Shown here: positions 1-6,549 of the stretch, in pieces
Layout of the letters: every line of letters starts with the position of its first letter
Numbering within the stretch: the stretch's first letter is position 1
Assembly (NCBI GenBank): GCA_003660555.1
Contig: QMUK01000003.1
Coordinates: 1 to 39,991, forward strand
Length of the DNA stretch: 39,991 nucleotides
Direction of reading: 5' to 3'
DNA from: Thermococci archaeon
GTDB lineage: Archaea; Hadarchaeota; B88-G9
Program-made: the position numbers and the translations under genes
The notes under the pieces: generated by a model
The model's input: only the letters and a program-made list of their open reading frames with translations
Told to the model about the DNA's origin: nothing
The model's database searches: none

Positions 1-5
1 CCTCC

Positions 6-350
6 GTGACCCTTAGGGAGGAGGTAGTGAGGCTTCTAAGGGAGGAGAGCAAGAGGAAAGGAATAGGCCTAAACGAACTGATACTGAAGTTGATAGAGGA
101 CCGTCCTAGGACGGTCCTAGGTGACGTAGACAAAAAATCTGCTTTGAGGATTAGAAGACCCTACGGATTCCCTCCTACTGTGAATCCCCAAGAATCGGAT
201 TCTGGTTCATTCCTATGGTGCGGGGGACGGGATTCGAACCCGCGCAGGCCTACGCCACGGGACCCTCAATCCCGCGCCTTTGACCTGACTCGGCCACCCC
301 CGCTCCACATCGGTGAAACTCCCCACGATTTAAAGGATTTTCCCATCTAA
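6..350 (+). CDS. Possible ribbon-helix-helix-type protein fragment, edge-truncated
   Basis: Only the first 40 or so residues look like real protein: an amphipathic, charged stretch (REEVVRLLREESKRKG followed by LNELILKLIED) like the two helices of CopG/VapB-type ribbon-helix-helix DNA-binding proteins. The reading frame is open to the window edge, so the GTG at position 6 is probably internal and the gene starts outside. Past about residue 45 the frame runs through a 22-bp palindrome and then antisense through tRNA-Leu, so the C-terminal part is probably not native. A frameshifted or decayed antitoxin-like gene would explain this. No toxin partner is visible inside the window. The family call rests on the helical pattern alone. 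Confidence 0.3.
   Translation: MTLREEVVRLLREESKRKGIGLNELILKLIEDRPRTVLGDVDKKSALRIRRPYGFPPTVNPQESDSGSFLWCGGRDSNPRRPTPRDPQSRAFDLTRPPPLHIGETPHDLKDFPI
97..118. repeat. Perfect 22-bp palindrome
   Basis: Two 11-base arms, AGGACCGTCCT and its reverse complement, abut with no spacer at the 3' end of the plausible part of the left-edge reading frame. It could be an operator for a dimeric DNA-binding protein, a hairpin in RNA, or a recombination site. Nothing else in the window repeats it. Confidence 0.7.
216..303 (-). tRNA. tRNA-Leu(GAG)
   Basis: On the minus strand the acceptor arms GCGGGGG and CCCCCGC pair perfectly. The anticodon stem CGGGA/TCCCG encloses the loop TTGAGGG, giving anticodon GAG. 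A long variable arm follows (type II, as expected for Leu), and the T arm carries GGTTCGAATCC. Discriminator A and an encoded CCA (216-218) are present. No intron is visible. A TATA-like element lies about 30 bp upstream. Confidence 0.95.
328..336 (-). promoter_or_regulatory. TATA-like promoter of tRNA-Leu
   Basis: The minus-strand element CCTTTAAAT is centred about 29 bp upstream of the tRNA-Leu 5' end, the expected archaeal TATA-box distance. A second A/T-rich block, CTTTTAAAAT, lies near 389-398 and could be an alternative. Confidence 0.5.
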
Positions 351-426
351 GGGAGATCCACTCCAATTGATATCTCCATCTCAGCCCATTTTAAAAGCGA
401 TGAGAAGATTCAGGGAATCATGGAAC

Positions 427-1770
427 CTATTGATACCGTATAAGATATTTATTCACTATCTCCTCTTCCGACAGTCCCTTTAGTAAGTACTTCAGACCTC
501 TGGTAGTGAAGAACCAGTCTTCAAAGAATCTATCTAGGTTCTTGCCACTCACTTCCTTTGAAACTTCCATGAAATCTTCTAACTCTGCTCCATCTTTGAA
601 TTCCCTCAGGAATCTCCTGATAATCTCCTCGAAGCATTTCTCTCCGACAATGGAATTGAGAATGTGGAGTATCCAGACGCCGAGAAAATAGGAGGCATCG
701 GTGAGTTTATATTCTCCATACTTAAAAAGAGGAGTATCCTCTAAAACAGGAGTCTTTTCACACATTTCCGAAATTTTAGCCCTTGTTCTCTCGAGTAACT
801 GGTCGAGATCCGCTCCTAAAATGTTTTTCTCTGCCAGTACTTGGAAGTAACTAGCAAATCCCTCATCCAAGAATCTAGATCGATCTCTCGATCTCACGTT
901 CCATAGGTGAGCTATTTCATGATAGAGATTTCTAACTCTCCTAGGGTCAACGAACACGTCTCTGCTCAGTAGAATGCCACAAACGTCAGCCTGTCCACCC
1001 CAGCCGGAGGGAATCTCAATTATTGTGTATCCTTTCCAAGTCACTGGCCTTCCGAATTTACTGACGTAGAAATCTAAAGCGGCTTTCGTATGGTTCAGGA
1101 TTCTACTTGCATGTCTTGCATCTTCTTTCATAGAGAAAATTAATATCTCGCCATCCGAAGAGGAAATTACATCGAAATTTCCTATTGCTATGTCAATGCG
1201 CCAGCTAGGGAACTTACTTTCGTATACATACTCGATCAAATCATCTTTCCTCCTTTTGTACTTCAATTCCCCGAGATTAGCCACCACGTATCCTTCCGGA
1301 ACTGACACCCTTACCCTGTAATCGAAGGATTGAGAGAGGATCGCATCCAATAGTTCCAAGAAATTTAAAGCACCTATTATTGGATATGAAAAAGAATCTG
1401 GCCTAATTAGTGTGTATTCCTCAGATATGTGGTCTTTGACGTAGTTGAACGTTTTCTCATATGGTCTAATTTCACCTTCGTATCTGATTTCAAGCACGTT
1501 GCGTGAACTATCAACATCGATTCGAACTGAGTTGACTTTCAAATCTAAGTCATCGAAGGAAGAAACTAGTTGGGTAAACGGAACCTCTTTTCCTTGAGAA
1601 GTGACTGAGAGGACTCTTAGACCCCTGTTCAATATAACCTCTAATTCTCCTTTCCTCTTGACACTTAAGTCTATAGAGCAATTCCCTTCCAAAAACTCAT
1701 TTGAGGGGAAAACGTTCAGTTTAATCCAATACTTATTCACTCTCACTCTTGCGTCATTCATGATTATCAC
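427..1770 (-). CDS. M1-like zinc metallopeptidase (gluzincin)
   Basis: A 447-residue protein with the zinc site HEIAH at residues 284-288 and a downstream Glu in DEGFASYF (E303). The later ASYFLGVWILHIL segment matches the catalytic-Tyr region of M1 aminopeptidases, and the N-terminal third looks like the beta-rich M1 domain. Two oddities stand out. The spacing HExxH-x14-E is shorter than the classic x18. The GxMEN exopeptidase motif is not recognisable; GWGGQADVCG occupies that region. It is shorter than typical M1 enzymes (600-900 aa), lacking the C-terminal helical domain. It probably cleaves peptides, but aminopeptidase specificity is unproven. The GTG start has GAGG 10 nt upstream; an in-frame ATG at 1761 is the alternative. 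It follows rpoD after about 90 bp. Confidence 0.75.
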   Translation of the reverse strand: MIIMNDARVRVNKYWIKLNVFPSNEFLEGNCSIDLSVKRKGELEVILNRGLRVLSVTSQGKEVPFTQLVSSFDDLDLKVNSVRIDVDSSRNVLEIRYEGEIRPYEKTFNYVKDHISEEYTLIRPDSFSYPIIGALNFLELLDAILSQSFDYRVRVSVPEGYVVANLGELKYKRRKDDLIEYVYESKFPSWRIDIAIGNFDVISSSDGEILIFSMKEDARHASRILNHTKAALDFYVSKFGRPVTWKGYTIIEIPSGWGGQADVCGILLSRDVFVDPRRVRNLYHEIAHLWNVRSRDRSRFLDEGFASYFQVLAEKNILGADLDQLLERTRAKISEMCEKTPVLEDTPLFKYGEYKLTDASYFLGVWILHILNSIVGEKCFEEIIRRFLREFKDGAELEDFMEVSKEVSGKNLDRFFEDWFFTTRGLKYLLKGLSEEEIVNKYLIRYQ

Positions 1771-1786
1771 ACACTTACAACCTCTT

Positions 1787-1807
1787 CCTCTGAAGGATCA
1801 TCAGAGG
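1787..1807 (-). other. Stem-loop in the leader of the metallopeptidase gene
   Basis: CCTCTGA and TCAGAGG form a perfect 7-bp inverted repeat around a 7-nt loop. It lies between rpoD and the M1-like gene, about 17 nt before the GTG start. It may end rpoD transcription imperfectly or structure the leader. No U-tract follows, so it is not called as a terminator. Confidence 0.4.
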
Positions 1808-1857
1808 AAATCGGATTGGTCAGAGAACTACAGCTAAGAAAACTTTCTTATCGAATG

Positions 1858-2667
1858 CTAAACACCTGTACCTTCTATAGCAGCTTTCAGTTCTCTCAAG
1901 AACTCCTCTGCCTTCTCCTCTAGTATTTCAGATGCCTTAATAACTATGACCTCTGGTTCTAGGGATCCTGTGCTTTCTACCTTGAATATAAAGGATTCTT
2001 TGTCGTGAAACGGAATTATTGCATCTAATTCGCAAGCTTCTGAGCACTCCTTGCAAAGAGTACATTTCAAGACGTCTTTCACAATCAATTTCTCATCTCT
2101 GATTTCGAGTATTTTCTTGGGACATCTCTCGACACAGTCTCCACAGAGATCGCAAGATTCCCTGTCTATCCCTATTAGTGGAACGTTCTTATATGAGCAA
2201 GAGTTCGTCGCCTGCCACTTCGCATGTTCTTTCCCTCTCCCCAGTCTGGCTAATGCCTCTAGTTCGATTTCCTGTCCCTCTCCGAGTTTGACTATTGGGA
2301 TTTGGTCATCCACAGGCACTATCTCCTTGTCCTCCGAGATGAAGTCTCCGGAGTAAACAACTCCAGGACCCCTTTTGTTTAAGGTCAAGCTCACTTGACA
2401 GAGTGGGCACCCTCTTCCCTTACAATCACATTCCTCTTGAAACACGAATCTCTCTAAATCTGTTTTTATCGGAATTAGCCCCAATCTCAAAGCCAATATC
2501 TCATCATACATTACAGAGGAGTTCTTGTGTATTATGACCTCATCTATGGCTAAGACTGGGACTTCAGAGATCATTATTCTCCTGAGAGCATTAGCATAGC
2601 CTGTCTTGAGCCCCTCCACTTTGAAAACCAGTTCTAAGTCATTCCTCTGGAGGACCTCTATTTTCAC
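1858..2667 (-). CDS. rpoD: DNA-directed RNA polymerase subunit D (Rpo3) with two ferredoxin-type clusters
   Basis: Archaeal counterpart of bacterial alpha and eukaryotic Rpb3, part of the D-L-N-P assembly platform. The N-terminal dimerisation motif NALRRIMISEVP is at residues 26-37. A ferredoxin-like insert carries two complete four-Cys sets: C172/C175/C178/C182 and C202/C205/C208/C212, each able to hold a [4Fe-4S] cluster. A further Cys group (C80, C82, C87, C90) lies in the insert domain. Some archaeal D subunits have lost one or both clusters; here both are intact. The GTG start overlaps the uS11 stop (TAGTG). It is the last gene of the uS13-uS4-uS11-rpoD operon. Confidence 0.97.
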   Translation of the reverse strand: MKIEVLQRNDLELVFKVEGLKTGYANALRRIMISEVPVLAIDEVIIHKNSSVMYDEILALRLGLIPIKTDLERFVFQEECDCKGRGCPLCQVSLTLNKRGPGVVYSGDFISEDKEIVPVDDQIPIVKLGEGQEIELEALARLGRGKEHAKWQATNSCSYKNVPLIGIDRESCDLCGDCVERCPKKILEIRDEKLIVKDVLKCTLCKECSEACELDAIIPFHDKESFIFKVESTGSLEPEVIVIKASEILEEKAEEFLRELKAAIEGTGV

Positions 2668-3059
2668 TACACTCTCCTCCCTCTTCTCCCTCCGGGCCTT
2701 CTAGTGGTGTCGTGGGGTATCGGCGTTACGTCCTCTATTCTACCAATCCTAAGTCCAGCTCTGGCTAAACCTCTTATAGCAGCTTGAGCACCAGGTCCTG
2801 GAGTCCTAGGTCCATGTCCACCTGGGGCTCTGACCTTCACGTGTACACCCTCTATGCCCTTTGCCATGGCCTCTTCAGCAGCTCTGAGAGCTGCTTGCAA
2901 TGCCGCATAAGGAGAGGACTCCTCCCTATCGGCTTTAACGATCATTCCTCCAGACCACCTACTGATCGTCTCAGCACCAGTCAAATCGGTTATGTGTACA
3001 ATAGTATTGTTGAAAGAGGCGTATATGTGGGCAACTCCCCATTTACCCTTCCTCCTCAA
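2667..3059 (-). CDS. rps11: 30S ribosomal protein uS11
   Basis: 130 residues with the uS11 core ([18 protein letters not shown]) and the [20 protein letters not shown] loop, ending in the basic PGGRRGRRV tail. It sits on the platform of the small subunit. No ATG or GTG is available near the N terminus. The TTG at 3059 has GGGGTG 7 nt upstream, inside the end of uS4, and is the only sensible start. It is translationally coupled to uS4 upstream and rpoD downstream. Confidence 0.97.
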   Translation of the reverse strand: MRRKGKWGVAHIYASFNNTIVHITDLTGAETISRWSGGMIVKADREESSPYAALQAALRAAEEAMAKGIEGVHVKVRAPGGHGPRTPGPGAQAAIRGLARAGLRIGRIEDVTPIPHDTTRRPGGRRGRRV

Positions 3060-3063
3060 TGGG

Positions 3064-3582
3064 CTACACCCCCTCTGCCCTCTCAGGATGACCTAGTTTA
3101 GCTATCGGAGAAAGCGGATAATAAGAAATCAGCTCTTCCTCCTCTCTTTTGACCAAGTAACTTGGACAGGTTACTCTTCTGTCTCCAATGCCAATGTGTC
3201 CGTGAACTATGAATTGTCTAGCCTGTTTGATGCTTTTCGACAACCCTTTCCTGTAAACCATGGTTTGCAGTCTCCTTTCTAGGAGATCCTCTACAGTGAG
3301 AGAGAGGACGTCATCGAGGGTGCTTTCCTCCTTGAGTAGCCCTAGTCTCTCTAGCCTCTTCAGTAGCTGTTCTTTCTCTTTCTCTGCCTGCTCTGTATGT
3401 AGAGCTAAAAGTCTCCTGGCATTTCTTCTTATTCTTCTTAGCATGGTTTCGAATCTCCAGAGTTCCCTCTTGCTCTTAAGACCGTACTTCCTGACTATCT
3501 CAGCCTCTCTCTCCAACCTCTCTCTCTGCCAAGGGTGAGGAGGAGTGTCGTATTTCTTCCTAGGTCTCTTAGGATCACCCAT
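3064..3582 (-). CDS. rps4: 30S ribosomal protein uS4
   Basis: 172 residues. [18 protein letters not shown] is the usual archaeal uS4 N terminus. An S4-type RNA-binding domain covers roughly residues 100-160 ([30 protein letters not shown]). It is a primary 16S rRNA binder. I chose the ATG at 3582 because GGTG lies 6-7 nt upstream and it matches family N termini; an in-frame ATG at 3600 would add six residues. It lies between uS13 and uS11, the usual archaeal order. Confidence 0.96.
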   Translation of the reverse strand: MGDPKRPRKKYDTPPHPWQRERLEREAEIVRKYGLKSKRELWRFETMLRRIRRNARRLLALHTEQAEKEKEQLLKRLERLGLLKEESTLDDVLSLTVEDLLERRLQTMVYRKGLSKSIKQARQFIVHGHIGIGDRRVTCPSYLVKREEEELISYYPLSPIAKLGHPERAEGV

Positions 3583-3619
3583 TGGATCACCTTCCCTCAT
3601 TCTCCATAAAATCTAGCTA

Positions 3620-4078
3620 CTACTTCTTCTTCCTCCTTCTAACCCCTATTACGGGTCCTCTCCTGAAATTAGCTCTAGTTCTTTGTCCTCTTAGGGGAAG
3701 ACCTAGCTCGTGTCTTATCCCTCTGTATGATCTTATTCTCTTGAGTCTATTGACGTCTTCTCTAATTTGCATCACCAAATCAGAGCCAATTAAGTGTTTA
3801 TCTACCCCCTCCTCGTAGTCCTTCTTCCTGTTGAACATCCACTTAGGAACTGTAGTCCTTCTCAGATCTCCTATAGCATTCTCTATTTTTTCTATTTCCT
3901 CTTCAGATAATTCTCCTAGCTTCTTGCTTGGATCTATCCCCAAATCTAGGGAAATAGCTCTAGCCAATCTCCTGCCTATGCCTTTTACTCCAGTGAGAGC
4001 CAACTCTACCTTTTTCGTCCCATCTAAGTCTGTCCCAGCTATTCTGACTATGTATTTTATCTCTCCTTCTTGAGGCAT
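3620..4078 (-). CDS. rps13: 30S ribosomal protein uS13
   Basis: 152 residues. It has the uS13 N terminus (YIVRIAGTDLDGTKKVELALTGVKGIGRRLA, helix-two-turn-helix) and the C-terminal RSYRGIRHELGLPLRGQRT segment that contacts tRNA and 16S rRNA. The frame stays open upstream into tRNA-Ser, but the start is the ATG at 4078, preceded by a strong GAGGAGGT. Only 18 nt separate it from the tRNA-Ser(TGA) CCA end, so the mRNA probably begins by processing of a tRNA-mRNA precursor. Confidence 0.97.
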   Translation of the reverse strand: MPQEGEIKYIVRIAGTDLDGTKKVELALTGVKGIGRRLARAISLDLGIDPSKKLGELSEEEIEKIENAIGDLRRTTVPKWMFNRKKDYEEGVDKHLIGSDLVMQIREDVNRLKRIRSYRGIRHELGLPLRGQRTRANFRRGPVIGVRRRKKK

Positions 4079-4096
4079 TCCTGTACCTCCTCGGCT

Positions 4097-4182
4097 TGGC
4101 GCCGGGGCAGGGATTTGAACCCTGGTGGCCAAGAAGGCCACGGGCTCTCAAGGCCCGCGCATTACCTCTCTGCCACCCCGGC
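4097..4182 (-). tRNA. tRNA-Ser(TGA)
   Basis: Acceptor arms GCCGGGG/CCCCGGC pair perfectly. Anticodon stem CGGGC/GCCCG encloses loop CTTGAGA, giving anticodon TGA. The long variable arm (TGGCC..GGCCA hairpin) and discriminator G are typical of serine tRNAs. The CCA is encoded (4097-4099). It differs from the tRNA-Ser(GGA) at 24979-25064 at only two positions in the body: the wobble base and one D-loop base. Confidence 0.96.
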
Positions 4183-4210
4183 ACGTCTTGAGACCCTAAC
4201 GTACTCTAGT

Positions 4211-4218
4211 TCATAAAC
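4211..4218 (-). promoter_or_regulatory. TATA-like promoter of tRNA-Ser(TGA) and the uS13 operon
   Basis: The minus-strand element GTTTATGA lies about 32 bp upstream of the tRNA 5' end. It is in the 60-bp gap after the radical SAM gene, so it could drive tRNA-Ser and then uS13-uS4-uS11-rpoD. It overlaps the inverted repeat at 4214-4234. Confidence 0.4.
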
Positions 4219-4234
4219 CTTATCCTCAGGTTTA
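4214..4234 (-). repeat. Inverted repeat just after the SPASM radical SAM gene
   Basis: TAAACCT and AGGTTTA form a 7-bp stem with a 7-nt loop, starting 8 nt after the radical SAM stop codon. It may act as a weak 3'-end hairpin for the peptide/maturase transcript. It also overlaps the likely TATA box of the following tRNA. Confidence 0.35.
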
Positions 4235-4242
4235 CCCAGAAT

Positions 4243-5592
4243 TCAACCGGACTGATAGTCCAATGGTGTCACTGAGAAATCCTCCCATCCAAGTGATTCA
4301 GACACTTTCTTTCTAGCGAATTCTGTCAACATTCCTAAAATCTCCTCTTTCCTACAATCAACTCTCGTAGGTACGTTAATTAGCCTATGGTTGGCACAAG
4401 CACCGAAGCAGGATGGTAATAGAGGACACTCCTTACAATCCCTCAGGGACGTGGCGTCATAGCATAGGAACTTCATTAACTCTTTGGAGTAGAAGTTGAC
4501 TCCTTCTCGAATGCTTCCCACGACTCCCTCTTCACTAGTTACCTTTTCCCAGCACTTACCTAGGGAACCATTTGGCAAAACCGTATATGCCCAAGGGTGT
4601 GTGGCAGTACAAACACTCGTCCTCATGGAAGGTAAAGTCGCAGGAAGTGGAAATTCCGAGCGAAATCTTCTTGAGAATTCCCTGAATCTATTTTCCTCTT
4701 CAATTTGTAATTCCGGATAACAAGCTCCTCTTCCTAGGTCCCGGTACCAATATCTGATAGGAGCGATTGAGAGGAATACCTCTTTGCCCCTCTCTTCCTT
4801 TAAGAAGTCTAACTCTTTCAGAAAGTTAATAGTAGACTTCAAACTTTCTTCATTGGCATCTCTCTCATCTAAATTCAATCTTATCAAGACTTTCAATCCT
4901 TTCCCGAGTATTGATTCAATTCCTCTTAGTATACTGTCCAGAACGCTTTCCCCATTCATCGTCCTCCTAGAGGAGTGTCTCTCTGGTGGCACCTCTAGGG
5001 TGACCTGCACCCACTCGATTCCCAAATCAGAGATTTCGTCACAGAATCTCTCCAAGAGGACTCCATTGGTTATTAATCCCGCGGAATATCCACTAATATT
5101 AGACAATTCATTAGAAATGAATTCAATGGCCTCCCAATTTAGTAAAGGCTCTCCACCATACCAAACGACGTTTATCCCTCTGAACCCATCAATTACACCA
5201 TTCACCCACTCTACTAATTTCTCGCATGTGTCTAAGTTCATCTCTTCGAATCCAGACTTATCCAATCCTTGGTAGCAATAGGGACACTGCAAATTACACT
5301 TGAGTGTAGGGAGTATCACCAGGTTCAGGATCCTGGACGAGAATCTGTAAAAGTTCCATTTAGCGTAGCAAATTCTCCTCTCATCTATTTCCTTTTCAAC
5401 TAAGAATCCGTGATCTATCAAGAATTCTAGGTCTTCTTTGTCTTTGGCTAGAGATGGTTTCTTCAAGACGCTGAGTAATTCATCATTTATTATCGCAGCA
5501 CTCTCTCTAAGAGAGTTCCAAACGAAGAATACCTCCTCATCCTCTCTTTTAACTGATAAAATAACGTTGTATGTGCTTGGTCTCAGCTTCAT
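4243..5592 (-). CDS. SPASM-domain radical SAM peptide maturase (candidate RiPP enzyme)
   Basis: A 449-residue protein in three parts. Residues 1-85 look like a small peptide-recognition domain, as in other SPASM maturases. The radical SAM core has C99-NLQ-C103-PY-C106, which binds the SAM-coordinating [4Fe-4S] cluster. The C-terminal SPASM domain has the full Cys layout: C, then G-SLGK-C, then CKECPLLPSCFGAC (C-x2-C-x5-C-x3-C), then a last C, enough for two auxiliary clusters. The WYGGEPLLN stretch is the usual second-strand motif. Family members form thioether or C-C bonds in ribosomal peptides. It starts 3 nt after a Cys-rich short gene, its probable substrate. An anaerobic sulfatase maturase-like role is less likely, as no sulfatase is present. 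Confidence 0.85.
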   Translation of the reverse strand: MKLRPSTYNVILSVKREDEEVFFVWNSLRESAAIINDELLSVLKKPSLAKDKEDLEFLIDHGFLVEKEIDERRICYAKWNFYRFSSRILNLVILPTLKCNLQCPYCYQGLDKSGFEEMNLDTCEKLVEWVNGVIDGFRGINVVWYGGEPLLNWEAIEFISNELSNISGYSAGLITNGVLLERFCDEISDLGIEWVQVTLEVPPERHSSRRTMNGESVLDSILRGIESILGKGLKVLIRLNLDERDANEESLKSTINFLKELDFLKEERGKEVFLSIAPIRYWYRDLGRGACYPELQIEEENRFREFSRRFRSEFPLPATLPSMRTSVCTATHPWAYTVLPNGSLGKCWEKVTSEEGVVGSIREGVNFYSKELMKFLCYDATSLRDCKECPLLPSCFGACANHRLINVPTRVDCRKEEILGMLTEFARKKVSESLGWEDFSVTPLDYQSG

Positions 5593-5595
5593 GGA

Positions 5596-5850
5596 TCACA
5601 CTGCCTCTTTGACTGGACTACAGTATATTCCACAGGTGAATTTACATGCTGGAATCTCGACAGTCAAGTTAGAACTACAGTCTCCGGCGGCATCGCTGGA
5701 TATGACTCTAGCTGGGTCCAATGTCAAAATCAAATCAGGCCCCTTGTATACGGATATTCTCTTGTTATACTCTCCTATGGTCATTTCACTGTCTTCCTCT
5801 TGATAGGACACTCGAGAGAGCTTGAGTCTGTTCCCTTCCGGAACTACCAC
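5596..5850 (-). CDS. Candidate RiPP precursor peptide with Cys-rich C terminus
   Basis: 84 residues from the GTG at 5850, which has GAGGTG 6 nt upstream. A GTG at 5859 in the same frame is part of that Shine-Dalgarno motif and is rejected. The first 50 or so residues are Cys-free, charged and strand-forming (leader-like). All four Cys lie in the last 24 residues, spaced C-x10-C-x3-C-x3-C (ACKFTCGIYCS), after an AAGD segment that could mark the leader/core junction. No signal peptide or membrane helix is seen. The gene is 3 nt upstream of the SPASM radical SAM enzyme, the usual precursor-maturase order. I recognise no named family. The alternative is a small metal-binding protein partner of the enzyme. 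Confidence 0.7.
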   Translation of the reverse strand: MVVPEGNRLKLSRVSYQEEDSEMTIGEYNKRISVYKGPDLILTLDPARVISSDAAGDCSSNLTVEIPACKFTCGIYCSPVKEAV

Positions 5851-5907
5851 ACGAATCACCTCATTTAGTTTTGATTTCCCGCGAATACAAAAACTTTTCT
5901 ATCAACA

Positions 5908-5934
5908 CTATATCTGATTTTTTCAAATTTAAGC
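5908..5934 (-). promoter_or_regulatory. Probable promoter region of the peptide/maturase pair
   Basis: The 90-bp AT-rich gap holds two minus-strand TATA-like blocks: CTTAAA (around 5928-5933) and GATATAG (around 5908-5914). They lie about 80 and 60 bp before the GTG start, leaving leaders of roughly 55 or 35 nt. I cannot tell which is used. Confidence 0.35.
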
Positions 5935-5943
5935 GAAACTATT

Positions 5944-5952
5944 GGAGAAAAA
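5944..5952 (-). terminator. U-tract terminator after the methyltransferase
   Basis: TTTTTCTCC follows the TGA of the methyltransferase directly. Archaeal intrinsic termination needs mainly a U-rich tract on the RNA. This would end the long ribosomal/secY/cbf5 transcript and separate it from the peptide/maturase pair. Confidence 0.45.
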
Positions 5953-6546
5953 TCATTTTTCGGACAGATACACACCAAAGCCAGACTCCTTCCCTATTTC
6001 TTTAGCGTTACCAAAATTTTCCTCCATTAATTCCATAATTCTCCTTCCACCCTTTCTCCTCCTTGCTACCATTTGTAGCACTCCACCTTTAAGGAGATGC
6101 TCCTTTGCTCCAGAGATTATCTCCTCGATAAGGGAGAATCCGGCGGAGATAGGAGGATTACAAATTATGGAATGAAATCTCTCTTCTTCAATGGGGTCAT
6201 AAAGGTGTCCTAGTCTCACCTCTGCATTCTCCACGGAATTCAGCACCAAGTTCCTTTTAGCTAACTCCACGGCCCTCTGGTTTACATCGGTCATCACCAC
6301 TCTCTTACAAAATCTGGAAAGAACTATACCTATCACTCCATATCCACATCCTAGGTCAAGTATCTCCCAATCTCTGCCCAATATGATATGTTTCAGCAAG
6401 ACTCTCGTTCCAGTATCTATTCTTCTATAAGAGAACACCCCAGGAGATGTTTGAAACGAGAAAACAAGTCCACGAAACTCGAACTTAATTGTAAATATTT
6501 TCTCTCTACTTTTAGGTCTCTCTGAGAAGTAATGGTTGAAATCCAT
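5953..6546 (-). CDS. RsmC/RlmG-like class I methyltransferase, probable RNA guanine-N2 methylase
   Basis: 197 residues with a Rossmann SAM-binding motif I (ILDLGCGYGVIGIVLS), an acidic motif II (MTDVNQRAVELAKRN) and the catalytic NPPI motif (ICNPPISAGF) used by methylases of exocyclic amino groups. It resembles the stand-alone archaeal homologues of bacterial 16S rRNA m2G methyltransferase RsmC. Its place 3 nt after cbf5, another RNA-modification gene, supports an rRNA or tRNA target. The exact site cannot be inferred. Confidence 0.8.
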   Translation of the reverse strand: MDFNHYFSERPKSREKIFTIKFEFRGLVFSFQTSPGVFSYRRIDTGTRVLLKHIILGRDWEILDLGCGYGVIGIVLSRFCKRVVMTDVNQRAVELAKRNLVLNSVENAEVRLGHLYDPIEEERFHSIICNPPISAGFSLIEEIISGAKEHLLKGGVLQMVARRRKGGRRIMELMEENFGNAKEIGKESGFGVYLSEK

Positions 6547-6549
6547 TCA

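Noticed and set aside
3960-4184. Open frames crossing tRNA-Ser(TGA) and extending uS13 upstream
   Set aside because: They read through a tRNA gene; uS13 has a clear ATG and Shine-Dalgarno at 4078.
4243-5592. Anaerobic sulfatase-maturing enzyme as the identity of the SPASM protein
   Set aside because: No sulfatase gene is in the window, and a Cys-rich short gene directly upstream fits a peptide maturase better.
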